The position numbers were made by a program, and so were the translations under genes. A stretch of DNA of 12,471 nt from Collinsella sp. (GTDB taxonomy: Bacteria > Actinomycetota > Coriobacteriia > Coriobacteriales > Coriobacteriaceae), in the NCBI GenBank assembly GCA_019414465.1, contig DXLY01000046.1, positions 1 to 12,471 on the forward strand, in the 5' to 3' direction. Each line of letters begins with the position of its first letter. The first letter of the stretch is position 1. Below are positions 1 to 6,589 of this stretch, one piece after another. The notes below the pieces were generated by a model. The model did not search any database, had not been told where the DNA came from, and was given only the letters and a program-made list of their open reading frames with translations.

Positions 1-109
1 ACTCGCGGCCCCTGACGTCCACCCTCTTCTCATAGGGGGAGCCATCGGAACCGATCAGACGTTCAATTGTGTTCGCAACAAGCGTTGTAAAATCTAGTGA
101 TATGAGCAT
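1..109 (-). CDS. possible 5' end of a leftward gene, cut by the window edge
   Basis: A minus-strand frame starts with ATG at 109-107 and stays open for 36 codons to the left edge. It reads like soluble protein (an ANTIERLIGSDGSPYEKRVD-type stretch) with charged, hydrophilic composition. An in-frame stop lies about 33 bases upstream of the ATG, so the gene would start here or very close. No good ribosome binding site precedes the ATG, only CCGGG directly next to it. I do not recognise the product. If real, it is transcribed divergently from the DUF262 gene and shares a roughly 100-bp control region with it. An open frame this short could also be chance. Confidence 0.25.
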   Translation of the reverse strand, partial: MLISLDFTTLVANTIERLIGSDGSPYEKRVDVRGRE

Positions 110-149
110 CCCGGTTGCTTCAGCGCTTCGATGCTCTCGTCTTTAGCGC

Positions 150-166
150 CCTCCGCTCAGTGGAGG
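150..166. promoter_or_regulatory. 17-bp imperfect palindrome upstream of the DUF262 gene
   Basis: CCTCCGCT-C-AGTGGAGG is a dyad centred on base 158, with one G/T mismatch pair (155/161). It lies 27 bases before the ribosome binding site of the DUF262 gene. The position suits an operator in the leader or core promoter. A TAAAAT -10-like hexamer at 88-93 lies upstream but lacks a well-spaced -35, so I do not call a promoter. No protein is known to bind here; the operator role is inference. Confidence 0.3.
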
Positions 167-209
167 ACTGACTGCAAACGGCGTAAACAAGACAAGGGGG
201 ATTGCGCAA

Positions 210-2333
210 ATGAAAGCAACCGAGGCGAATCTGCTTGACCTTATGGGCGTGGCGAAGATGCAGTTCGTTATTCCCGTGTACCAGCGAGTTTACTCGTGGA
301 GCGTAAAAGAGTGCGAGGTGCTTTGGGATGACGTTATGCGAGCGGGTCGTGATGGCATATCGCACTTCGTGGGGTCGATGCTCTATATCCCCGAGTCCGA
401 GAGCTCTGCCACGAGCATTTCGCGCGTGCTTCTGATTGACGGACAGCAGCGCATGACGACGTTTTCGTTGATGATCGCTGCCTTGGCTGAATATCTGGAG
501 GATAATCCCGACAAGGCCGGCTTCCTTGGCGATCTTAAGATCTCAGCGCTGCGGAAGAACTATCTCTTTAACGATGATGACTACAACGGCCTGGCGCGCT
601 ACAAATTAGTGCTCTCGCAGGACGATAAAGAGACTCTGTTTTCCATAGTGTCTGGGTTTCCCATGCCAGATGAAAAATCGGATCGGATTGTCGAGAACCA
701 TGCGTTCTTCCGCGAAAAGATGCGCGGGAAATCATTCGATCCGGCAAGGCTTTGGGCGGGGCTAAACCGCGTGCAGGTCATCGACACTAAGCTCACCGCT
801 GGCGTCGATAATGCCCAGCTCATATTTGAGTCCATGAACTCCAAGGGCAAGCCCCTCATGCCCATCGATCTCATACGCAACTATGTTCTTATGTCGCTTC
901 CTAACGACGAACAGGCCAAGCTCTACGAGGGCTACTGGCATCCCATTGAGCGTCTGTTTGGAAAAGGGGGCGAGGGCGAGTTTAACGCCTTCATTTGGTA
1001 CTGGCTGTGGCTCAAGGTTCCCAATAGGCAGCCAAAGGAGAATGAGGCTTATTACGAGTTCAAACGGTATTTTACCGATGACTACGACGGAGACACCGAG
1101 AGTCTGCTCAAGGAGTTGCGCGAGTATGCGCAAAGGTATGCCAGTCTGTTCCGAGACAAAGAAAAGGACGCTGGCCTACGTCGGGTGTTCAGCAGAATCG
1201 TAAGCCTTGATGTGAGACAGATCAGGCCTCTTTTGATGCTGCTCTACTCGGTTTACGAGAGAAATAGGCTAGACCGCAACGCGTTCCTTCGCATCTGCGA
1301 GACCATCGAGTCGTTCCTGTTCAGGCGTGCGGTTTGCGGCAGGCTTACCACGGGCCTAAATAATTTCTTTGCCGGCATGTATCGCAATCTCGAGCAGCAG
1401 GACGATATAGAGGAGTACGTTACGGCGATGCTCCTTATCCACAGCAGCGGTATGACCGCGTACTTTCCGACAGACGAGCATTTTGTCGAGGAGTTTAAGA
1501 CGCGTGACTGCTACAACCGCTTTTCCAAAAAGCGCTATTACCTGGAGCGCATGGAGAACTGGCGTCACCCGAAGGAGTCCATCTCGGCTGACGATTACCA
1601 GATCGAGCACGTCATGCCCCAGACGATCGATGATGAGCACGGCTGGAAGGAATCGCTTGGCGAGAACTGGGAAGACATCCACGACAGGCTGTGCAACAAC
1701 TTGGGAAATCTAACGCTGACGGGTTACAACCAGGAGTACTCAAACCGGTCGTTCTCGGACAAGCTCAATCTTCCTGGCGTGGGGCTTAAGTGCAGTCCGC
1801 TCCACCTGAACAAGTCGATCGCCTCGCATGAAAAATGGGGCGAGGAGGAGATTAGGCAGCGTGCGGACGAGCTGGCGAAAGAGGCGTGCGAGATATGGAA
1901 GTACCCCGATCTTCCGGCAGATGTCGTCGACAAGTATCGCCCCTCTCGCGGGGAGTCTGACGAGGCTCCTGTCTGGACTCTGCAGGAGAATCACCCGACT
2001 TTTGCTGAAGGTGGACTCAACCAGAAGCTATTCGATGAGGTACGCGAGTCCGTTCTGAGTGGTAACCCTTCGTGGGAGTCCTATATAGCCAAGTACTATG
2101 TAGGCTTCAGGTCGGGCAAGCGAAAACTGCATGCCGTGCTAGAAGGCAGGACCAGCAACGGTGGTTGGATTGCTGTCGGCCTGGCAAAGAGTGTGGATGA
2201 TCTAACGGATCCAGAGGGCCTGTGTCAGGACAAGCGCTCACAGGGCGGATTTGGCCCGGGTCTACCGACCTATGTCGCACTTCGGAATGCCGATGACATT
2301 CCCGCGGTGCTCGATCTTATAAAGCAGTGCTAG
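210..2333 (+). CDS. DUF262-DUF1524 (GmrSD-type) putative restriction/defence protein with DUF5655-like C-terminus
   Basis: This 707-residue protein has the layout of single-chain GmrSD-type enzymes. The N-terminal DUF262 domain shows IPVYQRVYSW (21-30), FVGS (53-56) and the signature DGQQR (77-81), tied to nucleotide binding and hydrolysis in this family. The DUF1524 nuclease domain has the HNH-type elements E466-H467 and N497-L-G-N500-LTL. Residues from about 600 to 706 resemble DUF5655, with a DPEGLCQD turn and a final short strand-helix element, a domain often attached to this architecture. Characterised relatives (GmrSD, SspE, BrxU) restrict modified or unmodified phage DNA. Here the target is unknown. 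The start is supported by AAGGGGG at 194-200, nine bases before the ATG. The gene stands alone, with no methylase or Dnd/Ssp partner in the window. Domain assignment is firm; a phage-defence role is inferred from the family. Confidence 0.88.
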   Translation: MKATEANLLDLMGVAKMQFVIPVYQRVYSWSVKECEVLWDDVMRAGRDGISHFVGSMLYIPESESSATSISRVLLIDGQQRMTTFSLMIAALAEYLEDNPDKAGFLGDLKISALRKNYLFNDDDYNGLARYKLVLSQDDKETLFSIVSGFPMPDEKSDRIVENHAFFREKMRGKSFDPARLWAGLNRVQVIDTKLTAGVDNAQLIFESMNSKGKPLMPIDLIRNYVLMSLPNDEQAKLYEGYWHPIERLFGKGGEGEFNAFIWYWLWLKVPNRQPKENEAYYEFKRYFTDDYDGDTESLLKELREYAQRYASLFRDKEKDAGLRRVFSRIVSLDVRQIRPLLMLLYSVYERNRLDRNAFLRICETIESFLFRRAVCGRLTTGLNNFFAGMYRNLEQQDDIEEYVTAMLLIHSSGMTAYFPTDEHFVEEFKTRDCYNRFSKKRYYLERMENWRHPKESISADDYQIEHVMPQTIDDEHGWKESLGENWEDIHDRLCNNLGNLTLTGYNQEYSNRSFSDKLNLPGVGLKCSPLHLNKSIASHEKWGEEEIRQRADELAKEACEIWKYPDLPADVVDKYRPSRGESDEAPVWTLQENHPTFAEGGLNQKLFDEVRESVLSGNPSWESYIAKYYVGFRSGKRKLHAVLEGRTSNGGWIAVGLAKSVDDLTDPEGLCQDKRSQGGFGPGLPTYVALRNADDIPAVLDLIKQC

Positions 2334-2366
2334 GCAAGGGCCGGGAATCTAATTCTCGGCCCTTGC
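2334..2366. terminator. 15-bp hairpin directly after the DUF262 stop codon
   Basis: Arms GCAAGGGCCGGGAAT (2334-2348) and ATTCTCGGCCCTTGC (2352-2366) pair over 15 bp with one G-U wobble and a 3-base loop. The left arm begins on the base after the TAG stop. No T-tract follows on either strand, so it is not a textbook intrinsic terminator. It may protect the 3' end of the mRNA or act with Rho. It lies between the DUF262 gene and the convergent minus-strand gene, where a two-way end signal would be useful. Confidence 0.55.
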
Positions 2367-2399
2367 TATCTCGGAATTGCCGATGGCTTATCTGCCCAC

Positions 2400-2822
2400 C
2401 TAAACTCCCGCAATCCCACGCGCCGCACTCAACAGCTCGTACTCCCTCTGGCTCCACTGGCGCAGTTCAGCGGCGTCGACGGCGTCGCGGCACAGGTCCA
2501 GGAACACCTCGGCGCCCTCGCAGAAGCACTCGCGGGCAAAGGCGCCCGATCCGTCTGCAACGCACGCGCCGTCGGCGAAGAGCTTCCAGCTGGACGGCTC
2601 ACGCGAGTCATTTCCGAGCAACTTGATCTGCAGTACGTGAGGGTCTCCGGCAACGCAGGGCTCTTCCTCGAGCGCCTGCACCGTAAAGCGCATCTGATGG
2701 GAGAGACTGCTCTTGACCATGGCCGAGGCATAGCCGTTCGGCTTGTCCAGAAGATGCATTCGTTTTGGCTTGGCTACCAGGTTGTGGAGGTTGCGCTCAC
2801 TGCGCACGGAGAAATTGTCCAT
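2400..2822 (-). CDS. hypothetical protein, 140 residues
   Basis: I do not recognise this protein. It is soluble, has no signal peptide or membrane segment, and is slightly acidic in its C-terminal half, with cysteines in the LFADGACVADG and ARECFCEGAEVFLDLCRD stretches. The ending (AAELRQWSQREYELLSAARG) looks like an amphipathic helix. The ATG at 2822 was chosen because GAAAGGAG lies five bases before it. The frame stays open upstream to 3095, but that extension runs through repeats and a long inverted repeat and has no ribosome binding site. Composition and a proper start argue for a real gene. Its stop faces the DUF262 gene (convergent, 66 bp apart) and it is divergent from the AAA/DUF4143 gene. 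Function unknown. Confidence 0.65.
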   Translation of the reverse strand: MDNFSVRSERNLHNLVAKPKRMHLLDKPNGYASAMVKSSLSHQMRFTVQALEEEPCVAGDPHVLQIKLLGNDSREPSSWKLFADGACVADGSGAFARECFCEGAEVFLDLCRDAVDAAELRQWSQREYELLSAARGIAGV

Positions 2823-2970
2823 ACGGACTCCTTTCATCGATGTTGGCAGGGCCACCGTGCCTCTTGGCCGGTTGGCGTCGGGATCGTGGAGCCAACTCTC
2901 TACCCCGACTCTGGATAAAACGCGCCCGCTCCTTGCTGGCACGATGGAGTCTATCAGCGCGCGCGGACAC

Positions 2971-3016
2971 AAATCAAGCGCCGCCTGCGAAATGATGTGC
3001 AGACGGCGCTTGATTT
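2971..3016. repeat. 18-bp inverted repeat with 10-base loop
   Basis: AAATCAAGCGCCGCCTGC (2971-2988) and GCAGACGGCGCTTGATTT (2999-3016) are inverted copies with one mismatch. As minus-strand RNA the mismatch becomes a U-G wobble, so all 18 pairs form; as plus-strand RNA it is a C-A mismatch. That asymmetry favours a role in minus-strand transcripts, in the 5' region of the 140-residue gene. No T-tract follows on either side. It may be a transcript-end hairpin, an attenuator, or the relic of a small mobile repeat. Confidence 0.7.
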
Positions 3017-3040
3017 CGCCGGCTGCTGTTAGGCTTAAAT

Positions 3041-3172
3041 CCGAAAAAGTGTCGAAATATCCCGTGTAAAAGTACGGAAAAGTGTCGTAATACACACTTC
3101 AAAATCTCGAAAAAGTGTCGAAATGAGCATCTAGCAACCACGGAAAAGTGTATCCTAGTGCTAAAACAGCAC
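3041..3172 (+). repeat. four iteron-like motifs at exact 33-bp period
   Basis: A core AAAAGTGT occurs with its GTGT at 3049, 3082, 3115 and 3148, each step being exactly 33 bp. Units 1 and 3 share CGAAAAAGTGTCGAAAT; units 2 and 4 share ACGGAAAAGTGT. The rest of each 33-bp unit is not conserved, so selection seems to act on the motif and its spacing (about three helical turns, the same DNA face). An inverted ACACTT lies at 3094-3099. The array ends at the putative -10 of the AAA/DUF4143 gene, as expected for a multi-site operator. Binding protein unknown; self-regulation by the downstream product is one possibility. Confidence 0.75.
3151..3156 (+). promoter_or_regulatory. putative -10 element for the AAA/DUF4143 gene
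   Basis: TATCCT matches the key T1, A2 and T6 positions of a -10 box, and would start transcription near 3163, giving a leader of about 28 bases before the ATG at 3191. No convincing -35 is found 16-18 bases upstream (CATCTA). The box overlaps the last copy of the 33-bp-spaced motif, so a protein bound there would block or assist RNA polymerase directly. Confidence 0.35.
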
Positions 3173-3190
3173 GTAATAAGGGGTGCGCTT

Positions 3191-4513
3191 ATGCTACAGA
3201 GAAAAGCGAAAGCACAGTTTGAATCTTGGCTTGCCTCGTCGCCTAACAAGGCTCTTTTGGTCAAGGGCGCCCGACAGGTAGGAAAGTCATATTTGGTCAA
3301 CGTCTTTGCAAATGAATCGTTCGAAAATGTCGTGACGTTCGACCTTATCGCCGACGCGTCCGTGCGCGATTCGTTTTTGGCGGCGAAAAGTGCGGATGAT
3401 CTGCTTATGCGTATGTCTATTGCTGCAACGCAGCCGATGGTTGCGAACAAGACCGTTGTGGTTATCGACGAGGTGCAGCGATGCCCCAACGTGGTGACGT
3501 TTATCAAATATCTGGTCCAGCGCGGCGACTTTCGATACATCCTTACCGGATCGCTCCTTGGCGTTGAGCTCGAGGGCATCGATTCCCTGCCGGTGGGGTA
3601 TGTCGAGCAGGTCCAGATGTACCCGCTCGACTTTGAGGAGTTTTGCTGGGCAAATGGCGTTGGTGCCAGCGTGTTTGACATGCTCAGGGGCTGTCTAAAG
3701 AATGAGGGGGAGCTTCCCGGCTATCTGTATGACCGCTTGCTCGATCTGTTCCATCAGTATGTGGTGGTGGGAGGCATGCCCGACGCGGTCAATTCCTTCT
3801 TGGCGACGCGCAATGTCGACGAGGTTCGAAACATCCACCGCGATCTTCACGCCCTGTATCGCGATGACATCGCAAAGTACGCTCCGCCCGAGCTGCGCTT
3901 GGTTATTCGCGATATCTATGATCTGATTCCCAGCGAGGCCGGTTCCAAAAACAAGCGATTCAAACTGTCATCGATTAACGGTGTCAAACGTTTTTCGCAG
4001 GTGACAGATCATTTCCTCTGGCTATCGGAGGCGGGTGTCGCGCTTCCTGTGTATAACGTAACGGCGCCCGTGGCACCCCTTTTATTGGGGGAGCAACGAA
4101 ATCTGTTTAAGCTGTTTTACTTGGACACCGGAATGCTTATGTCGTCGTATTCCAAAAGGGTCGCCCAAGGCGTTTTTGATGGGGAGGCAGAAGGCCCCTT
4201 TGGCATGAATATGGGGGCGGCATTCGAGGGCTTCGTTGCCCAAGAGCTCAAAGCCCACGGATTTAGATTGCGCTACTTTACGTCCAAAAAGGTCGGTGAG
4301 CTCGATTTTGTGGAAGAGACGTTCGATGGGGAAGTGCTCGCCATCGAGGTCAAATCGGGCAAGAGCTTTAAGTCCCACGCGGCGCTCGATAACGCACTGG
4401 CAACGAAGGGCTACGGAATCGATCGCGCCCTGGTACTTGCGGAATGTAATCTTCACCGCGATGGTGACGTGCTGTATCTGCCCATCTTTATGGCAGGGCT
4501 TTTGGAGCCGTAA
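3191..4513 (+). CDS. AAA_14 / DUF4143 family ATPase
   Basis: This 440-residue protein is of usual length for the AAA_14-DUF4143 family. Visible elements are Walker A GARQVGKS (26-33), Walker B VVVIDE (89-94) and a sensor-1-like strand ending in LTGS (118-121). A winged-helix-like middle region (about 250-295) follows, then a C-terminal DUF4143 part with PD-(D/E)xK nuclease-like residues: GELDF with D372 and IEVKSGK with E386 and K388. The start at 3191 is preferred over the in-frame GTG at 3158 because TAAGGGG at 3177-3183 sits seven bases before it, and the GTG would overlap the last repeat. The cellular role of this family is not settled; members are common and patchily distributed in gut bacteria. 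No partner gene adjoins it. The next gene is convergent, 37 bp away. Confidence 0.88.
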   Translation: MLQRKAKAQFESWLASSPNKALLVKGARQVGKSYLVNVFANESFENVVTFDLIADASVRDSFLAAKSADDLLMRMSIAATQPMVANKTVVVIDEVQRCPNVVTFIKYLVQRGDFRYILTGSLLGVELEGIDSLPVGYVEQVQMYPLDFEEFCWANGVGASVFDMLRGCLKNEGELPGYLYDRLLDLFHQYVVVGGMPDAVNSFLATRNVDEVRNIHRDLHALYRDDIAKYAPPELRLVIRDIYDLIPSEAGSKNKRFKLSSINGVKRFSQVTDHFLWLSEAGVALPVYNVTAPVAPLLLGEQRNLFKLFYLDTGMLMSSYSKRVAQGVFDGEAEGPFGMNMGAAFEGFVAQELKAHGFRLRYFTSKKVGELDFVEETFDGEVLAIEVKSGKSFKSHAALDNALATKGYGIDRALVLAECNLHRDGDVLYLPIFMAGLLEP

Positions 4514-4550
4514 CGTGCCGCCGACTCTTCCGACCCTCCCTTAGCCCTCG

Positions 4551-5537
4551 CTACTCGTCGTCCCCGTCGTTGGGGTCGCCCTTGAGGGTGTTGATGTCCA
4601 GATACTCGTTATCGTCCTCTTTTTGCTGGGTCTCCGACTCCGCTTGGGTGGGGCCGGAGAACAGCCGGAATCCCTCAAACGCAATGACACCGAGCAGGGC
4701 AATGACAATGGCGATAAAGGCAACCTTGACTGCCTGCGGAAATTCCGAAAAACGCAGCGCCTTTTCCTCGGCATAATAATCGGCGAAGCGCTCTTCGCCC
4801 GTGCTTTTGGTATACGCCGGCGCGGACGCGGCCTCCGGGTCATATTCCGGTGCAGGCGTGGCAGCGTACGGATCGTTGAGATAATCGCTCGATGCGGTGC
4901 CATAATCCTCGGTCTCGATGCGATCGGTGCCAGCATAGCCATCGGAATAATCGGAATATGCCGCACCGCCCTCATAGTCCGCGGCGCTCGTGTTGGCGGC
5001 AAAAAGCGGGTTAACTGGAACGTCGAGCGCCGGCATGCCGGTAGAGGTCTCATCCAGATCGGCTGCAGCCCAGGAATCGTAGGCAACCTGATGGGCAACG
5101 GGCTCATCGAGCCTTGTGACCGGAGACTTGCGTGCCGCAGGAACAGGCAACTGCTGGGCGCTGTACATAACGGTGCTGTCGGCCGATTTGCTCCGCGTCG
5201 CCGCAGCGAGAAATGCCGCCGTCTCGGACGGGTCGCTTGCGGGGCGGGGAGCGGGTGTGGGCGCCGAAATGGGTGCGGGCGTAGACGCGGGCGTCGAAAC
5301 AGGCGGCTGCGCAGGAGTCGGCGCAGATGCGGGCTTAGGCGCAAGTGCGGGATTGGGGCTTGACGGGCGAGCCCCGCCGCCCATGAGTTCGTCGGCGGTC
5401 CACGGGCGATCATCCATCACGTCGTCAAGGCTCAGCGAAAACAGGTCGTCTTCACCCTCATCGAACATGCGGTGCACATGTCCACCAATTGCCGGAATCA
5501 ATCCGCGACCGGTGCATGATGCCTTGCTCAACGCCAT
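4551..5537 (-). CDS. single-pass membrane protein with Ala/Pro-rich linker, unknown function
   Basis: A 328-residue protein of unknown function. After an N-terminal part with acidic patches (about 25-50), residues 57-104 form an Ala/Pro-rich, low-complexity linker with repeated A-P-T-P units. Residues 180-235 are rich in Tyr, Asp and Ser. One hydrophobic segment (about 272-288) is preceded by Lys/Arg and followed by an acidic 33-residue tail ending in DPNDGDDE. By the positive-inside rule, the long N-terminal part is cytoplasmic and the short tail outside. There is no signal peptide. The ATG at 5537 was chosen for AAAGGG nine bases upstream; the frame extends to 5810, but that part overlaps the regulator gene and is low-complexity shadow sequence. 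A TATAAT -10 lies just upstream. It could be a scaffold or envelope protein; no domain supports more. Confidence 0.75.
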   Translation of the reverse strand: MALSKASCTGRGLIPAIGGHVHRMFDEGEDDLFSLSLDDVMDDRPWTADELMGGGARPSSPNPALAPKPASAPTPAQPPVSTPASTPAPISAPTPAPRPASDPSETAAFLAAATRSKSADSTVMYSAQQLPVPAARKSPVTRLDEPVAHQVAYDSWAAADLDETSTGMPALDVPVNPLFAANTSAADYEGGAAYSDYSDGYAGTDRIETEDYGTASSDYLNDPYAATPAPEYDPEAASAPAYTKSTGEERFADYYAEEKALRFSEFPQAVKVAFIAIVIALLGVIAFEGFRLFSGPTQAESETQQKEDDNEYLDINTLKGDPNDGDDE

Positions 5538-5571
5538 TCTGTTCCACCCTTTCGAAATACTAATGACATCG

Positions 5572-5577
5572 ATTATA
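5572..5577 (-). promoter_or_regulatory. consensus -10 box for the membrane-protein gene
   Basis: On the minus strand the sequence reads CCATATAATCGATG, containing a perfect TATAAT. Transcription would begin near 5565, about 28 bases before the ATG at 5537. The -35 at 17-bp spacing (ACCGAG) is poor, so the promoter may need an activator. Its presence suggests the gene can be expressed separately from the regulator gene 121 bp upstream. Confidence 0.5.
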
Positions 5578-5658
5578 TGGAACTTCCCAAGCGACTCGGT
5601 CTTGGATTCGTGCTTTCCAGAACTCGCGCCCAAAAGGGGGGGCAATCTAGGCGAGTGC

Positions 5659-6312
5659 CTACTTGTCGTCGGCCGCCGCCTTGGCCTCATTGAGGTAGCT
5701 ATAGAAGCTGTACTTGGAGATGCCAAAGAACTCGCAGGCGCGCTCGCTCGACTTGGAAATGAGGAAGGCGCCGCGACGGTCGAGGTAGCCAATGGCGCGA
5801 ATGCGCTCATCTTTGGTCATGAGTGCCGCGGGCTTGCCCACAAACTGCTCGCACTCGTGCAGCAGGTCCTCGAGCAGGTCACCGATGTTCTTGGTAATGG
5901 GCTCGGGCTCGGTGTAGCCCGTGCCGCCGGTGCCGGTAAAGGCGTCGAGCGAGCGCTCAAAAGCCTTCATGAGCGTAATGTCAAAGTTAATGCCCAAAAT
6001 GCCGACGGGCTTGCCCCCGTCGTTGCGGATAAAGATCGTCGACGATTTGAGCAGCTTGCCATCGGTGGTTTTAGTGAGGTACGGCTCGCGGTCGTGCACG
6101 TCGGTGGTGCCCTCGTGCATGGACTCAAACACGATATGGCTGGGGCCGTCACCCAGTTTGCGCCCGCTGACGTGGCCGTTTTCGATCACTACGATGGAGT
6201 GGTCCACGTCCTCGGTCTCCAGATCGTGGACGACGACTTCGCAGTTGGGACCAAATTGGAGCGCCAGACCGTGTGCGAGGCGCTTGTAAAACTCAATCTG
6301 TGCGGGGGTCAT
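5659..6312 (-). CDS. YheO/DauR-type PAS-HTH transcriptional regulator
   Basis: This 217-residue protein matches the YheO/DauR layout: an N-terminal YheO-like PAS domain (about 5-115, with VVVHDLE, VIENGHVSGRK and PVGILGINFD) and a C-terminal DauR-type helix-turn-helix (about 165-212, RIRAIGYLDRRGAFLISKSS then FFGISKYSFYSYLNEAK). A Gly/Thr/Glu/Pro linker (127-140) joins them. Members are cytoplasmic DNA-binding regulators; DauR controls D-arginine use, but ligands vary. The ATG at 6312 has AGGAAGG five bases upstream; the in-frame GTG at 6342 has none. It is divergent from ygeX across 277 bp, so it probably controls ygeX-ygeY-ygeW. E. coli uses a different (sigma-54 activator type) regulator, YgeV, at its cluster. 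The ligand could be a purine breakdown product or diaminopropionate; this is inference. Confidence 0.85.
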   Translation of the reverse strand: MTPAQIEFYKRLAHGLALQFGPNCEVVVHDLETEDVDHSIVVIENGHVSGRKLGDGPSHIVFESMHEGTTDVHDREPYLTKTTDGKLLKSSTIFIRNDGGKPVGILGINFDITLMKAFERSLDAFTGTGGTGYTEPEPITKNIGDLLEDLLHECEQFVGKPAALMTKDERIRAIGYLDRRGAFLISKSSERACEFFGISKYSFYSYLNEAKAAADDK

Positions 6313-6589
6313 GGGTGCCTTCCTAAAAATTAGTTTGGGCACACTTTGCCATAAACCACACCTGTTCGCAAATAACGAAAGCGTCGCTGCGTTGTGTGAC
6401 CGTTCGTCGGCGAAAAAGTACCGATTACGGCAACAAACAATTCGTTAGGTATACCAATCAAAAAGTGTGATAGAACATTACTAACAAACTTTTTGTTTGG
6501 CATCCACATAAAAGTTCAGCCGTGTGAATGGGATCGGGCTGAAACGTGTATGCGGGGGCCGGCAAGAGAGGATTTAAGGAGTTCACCGT
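6313..6589. promoter_or_regulatory. divergent control region between the regulator and ygeX
   Basis: This 277-bp gene-free stretch is AT-richer than its surroundings and must hold the promoters of both flanking genes. I could not place a -35/-10 pair with confidence in either direction. The clearest dyads are CAAAC-TTTTT-GTTTG at 6485-6499 and GGCA-CACTT-TGCC at 6338-6350, one near each gene. The ygeX leader includes AAGGAG eight bases before its ATG. Confidence 0.55.
6485..6499. promoter_or_regulatory. candidate operator, CAAAC-N5-GTTTG
   Basis: A perfect 5-bp inverted repeat around a five-T spacer, about 90 bases before the ygeX start. A dimeric HTH protein such as the divergent YheO/DauR-type regulator could bind it. 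A second AACAAAC half-site lies at 6431-6437. There is no direct proof of binding. Confidence 0.3.

Noticed and set aside
2823..3095. N-terminal extension of the 140-residue protein up to an ATG at 3095
   Set aside because: It runs through the 18-bp inverted repeat and the 33-bp-spaced motifs, lacks a ribosome binding site, and reads as non-protein-like sequence. The ATG at 2822 has GAAAGGAG five bases upstream.
2971..3172. CRISPR-like array or transposon end formed by the inverted repeat and the 33-bp-spaced motifs
   Set aside because: Only a 10- to 17-base core is conserved, the flanks do not behave like repeat/spacer units, and there is no cas, transposase or target-site duplication.
2974..3681. 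235-codon minus-strand open frame overlapping the AAA/DUF4143 gene
   Set aside because: It is antisense to a clear Walker-motif gene, is rich in Ser/Arg/Cys as shadow frames are, and crosses the repeat array.
5116..6333. 405-codon plus-strand open frame across the membrane-protein and regulator genes
   Set aside because: It is antisense to two genes with recognisable features and proper start sites; the frame is open because of GC-rich codon structure.
6456..6475. AAAAAGTGTGA near ygeX as a fifth copy of the AAAAGTGT motif at 3041-3172
   Set aside because: Only the eight-base core matches, without the CG flanks or 33-bp period; chance similarity is likely in an AT-rich promoter region.
6496..6513. 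sigma-54-like TGGCAT element before ygeX, by analogy with the E. coli cluster
   Set aside because: The GC of the -12 element is missing, and actinobacteria are not expected to carry sigma-54.
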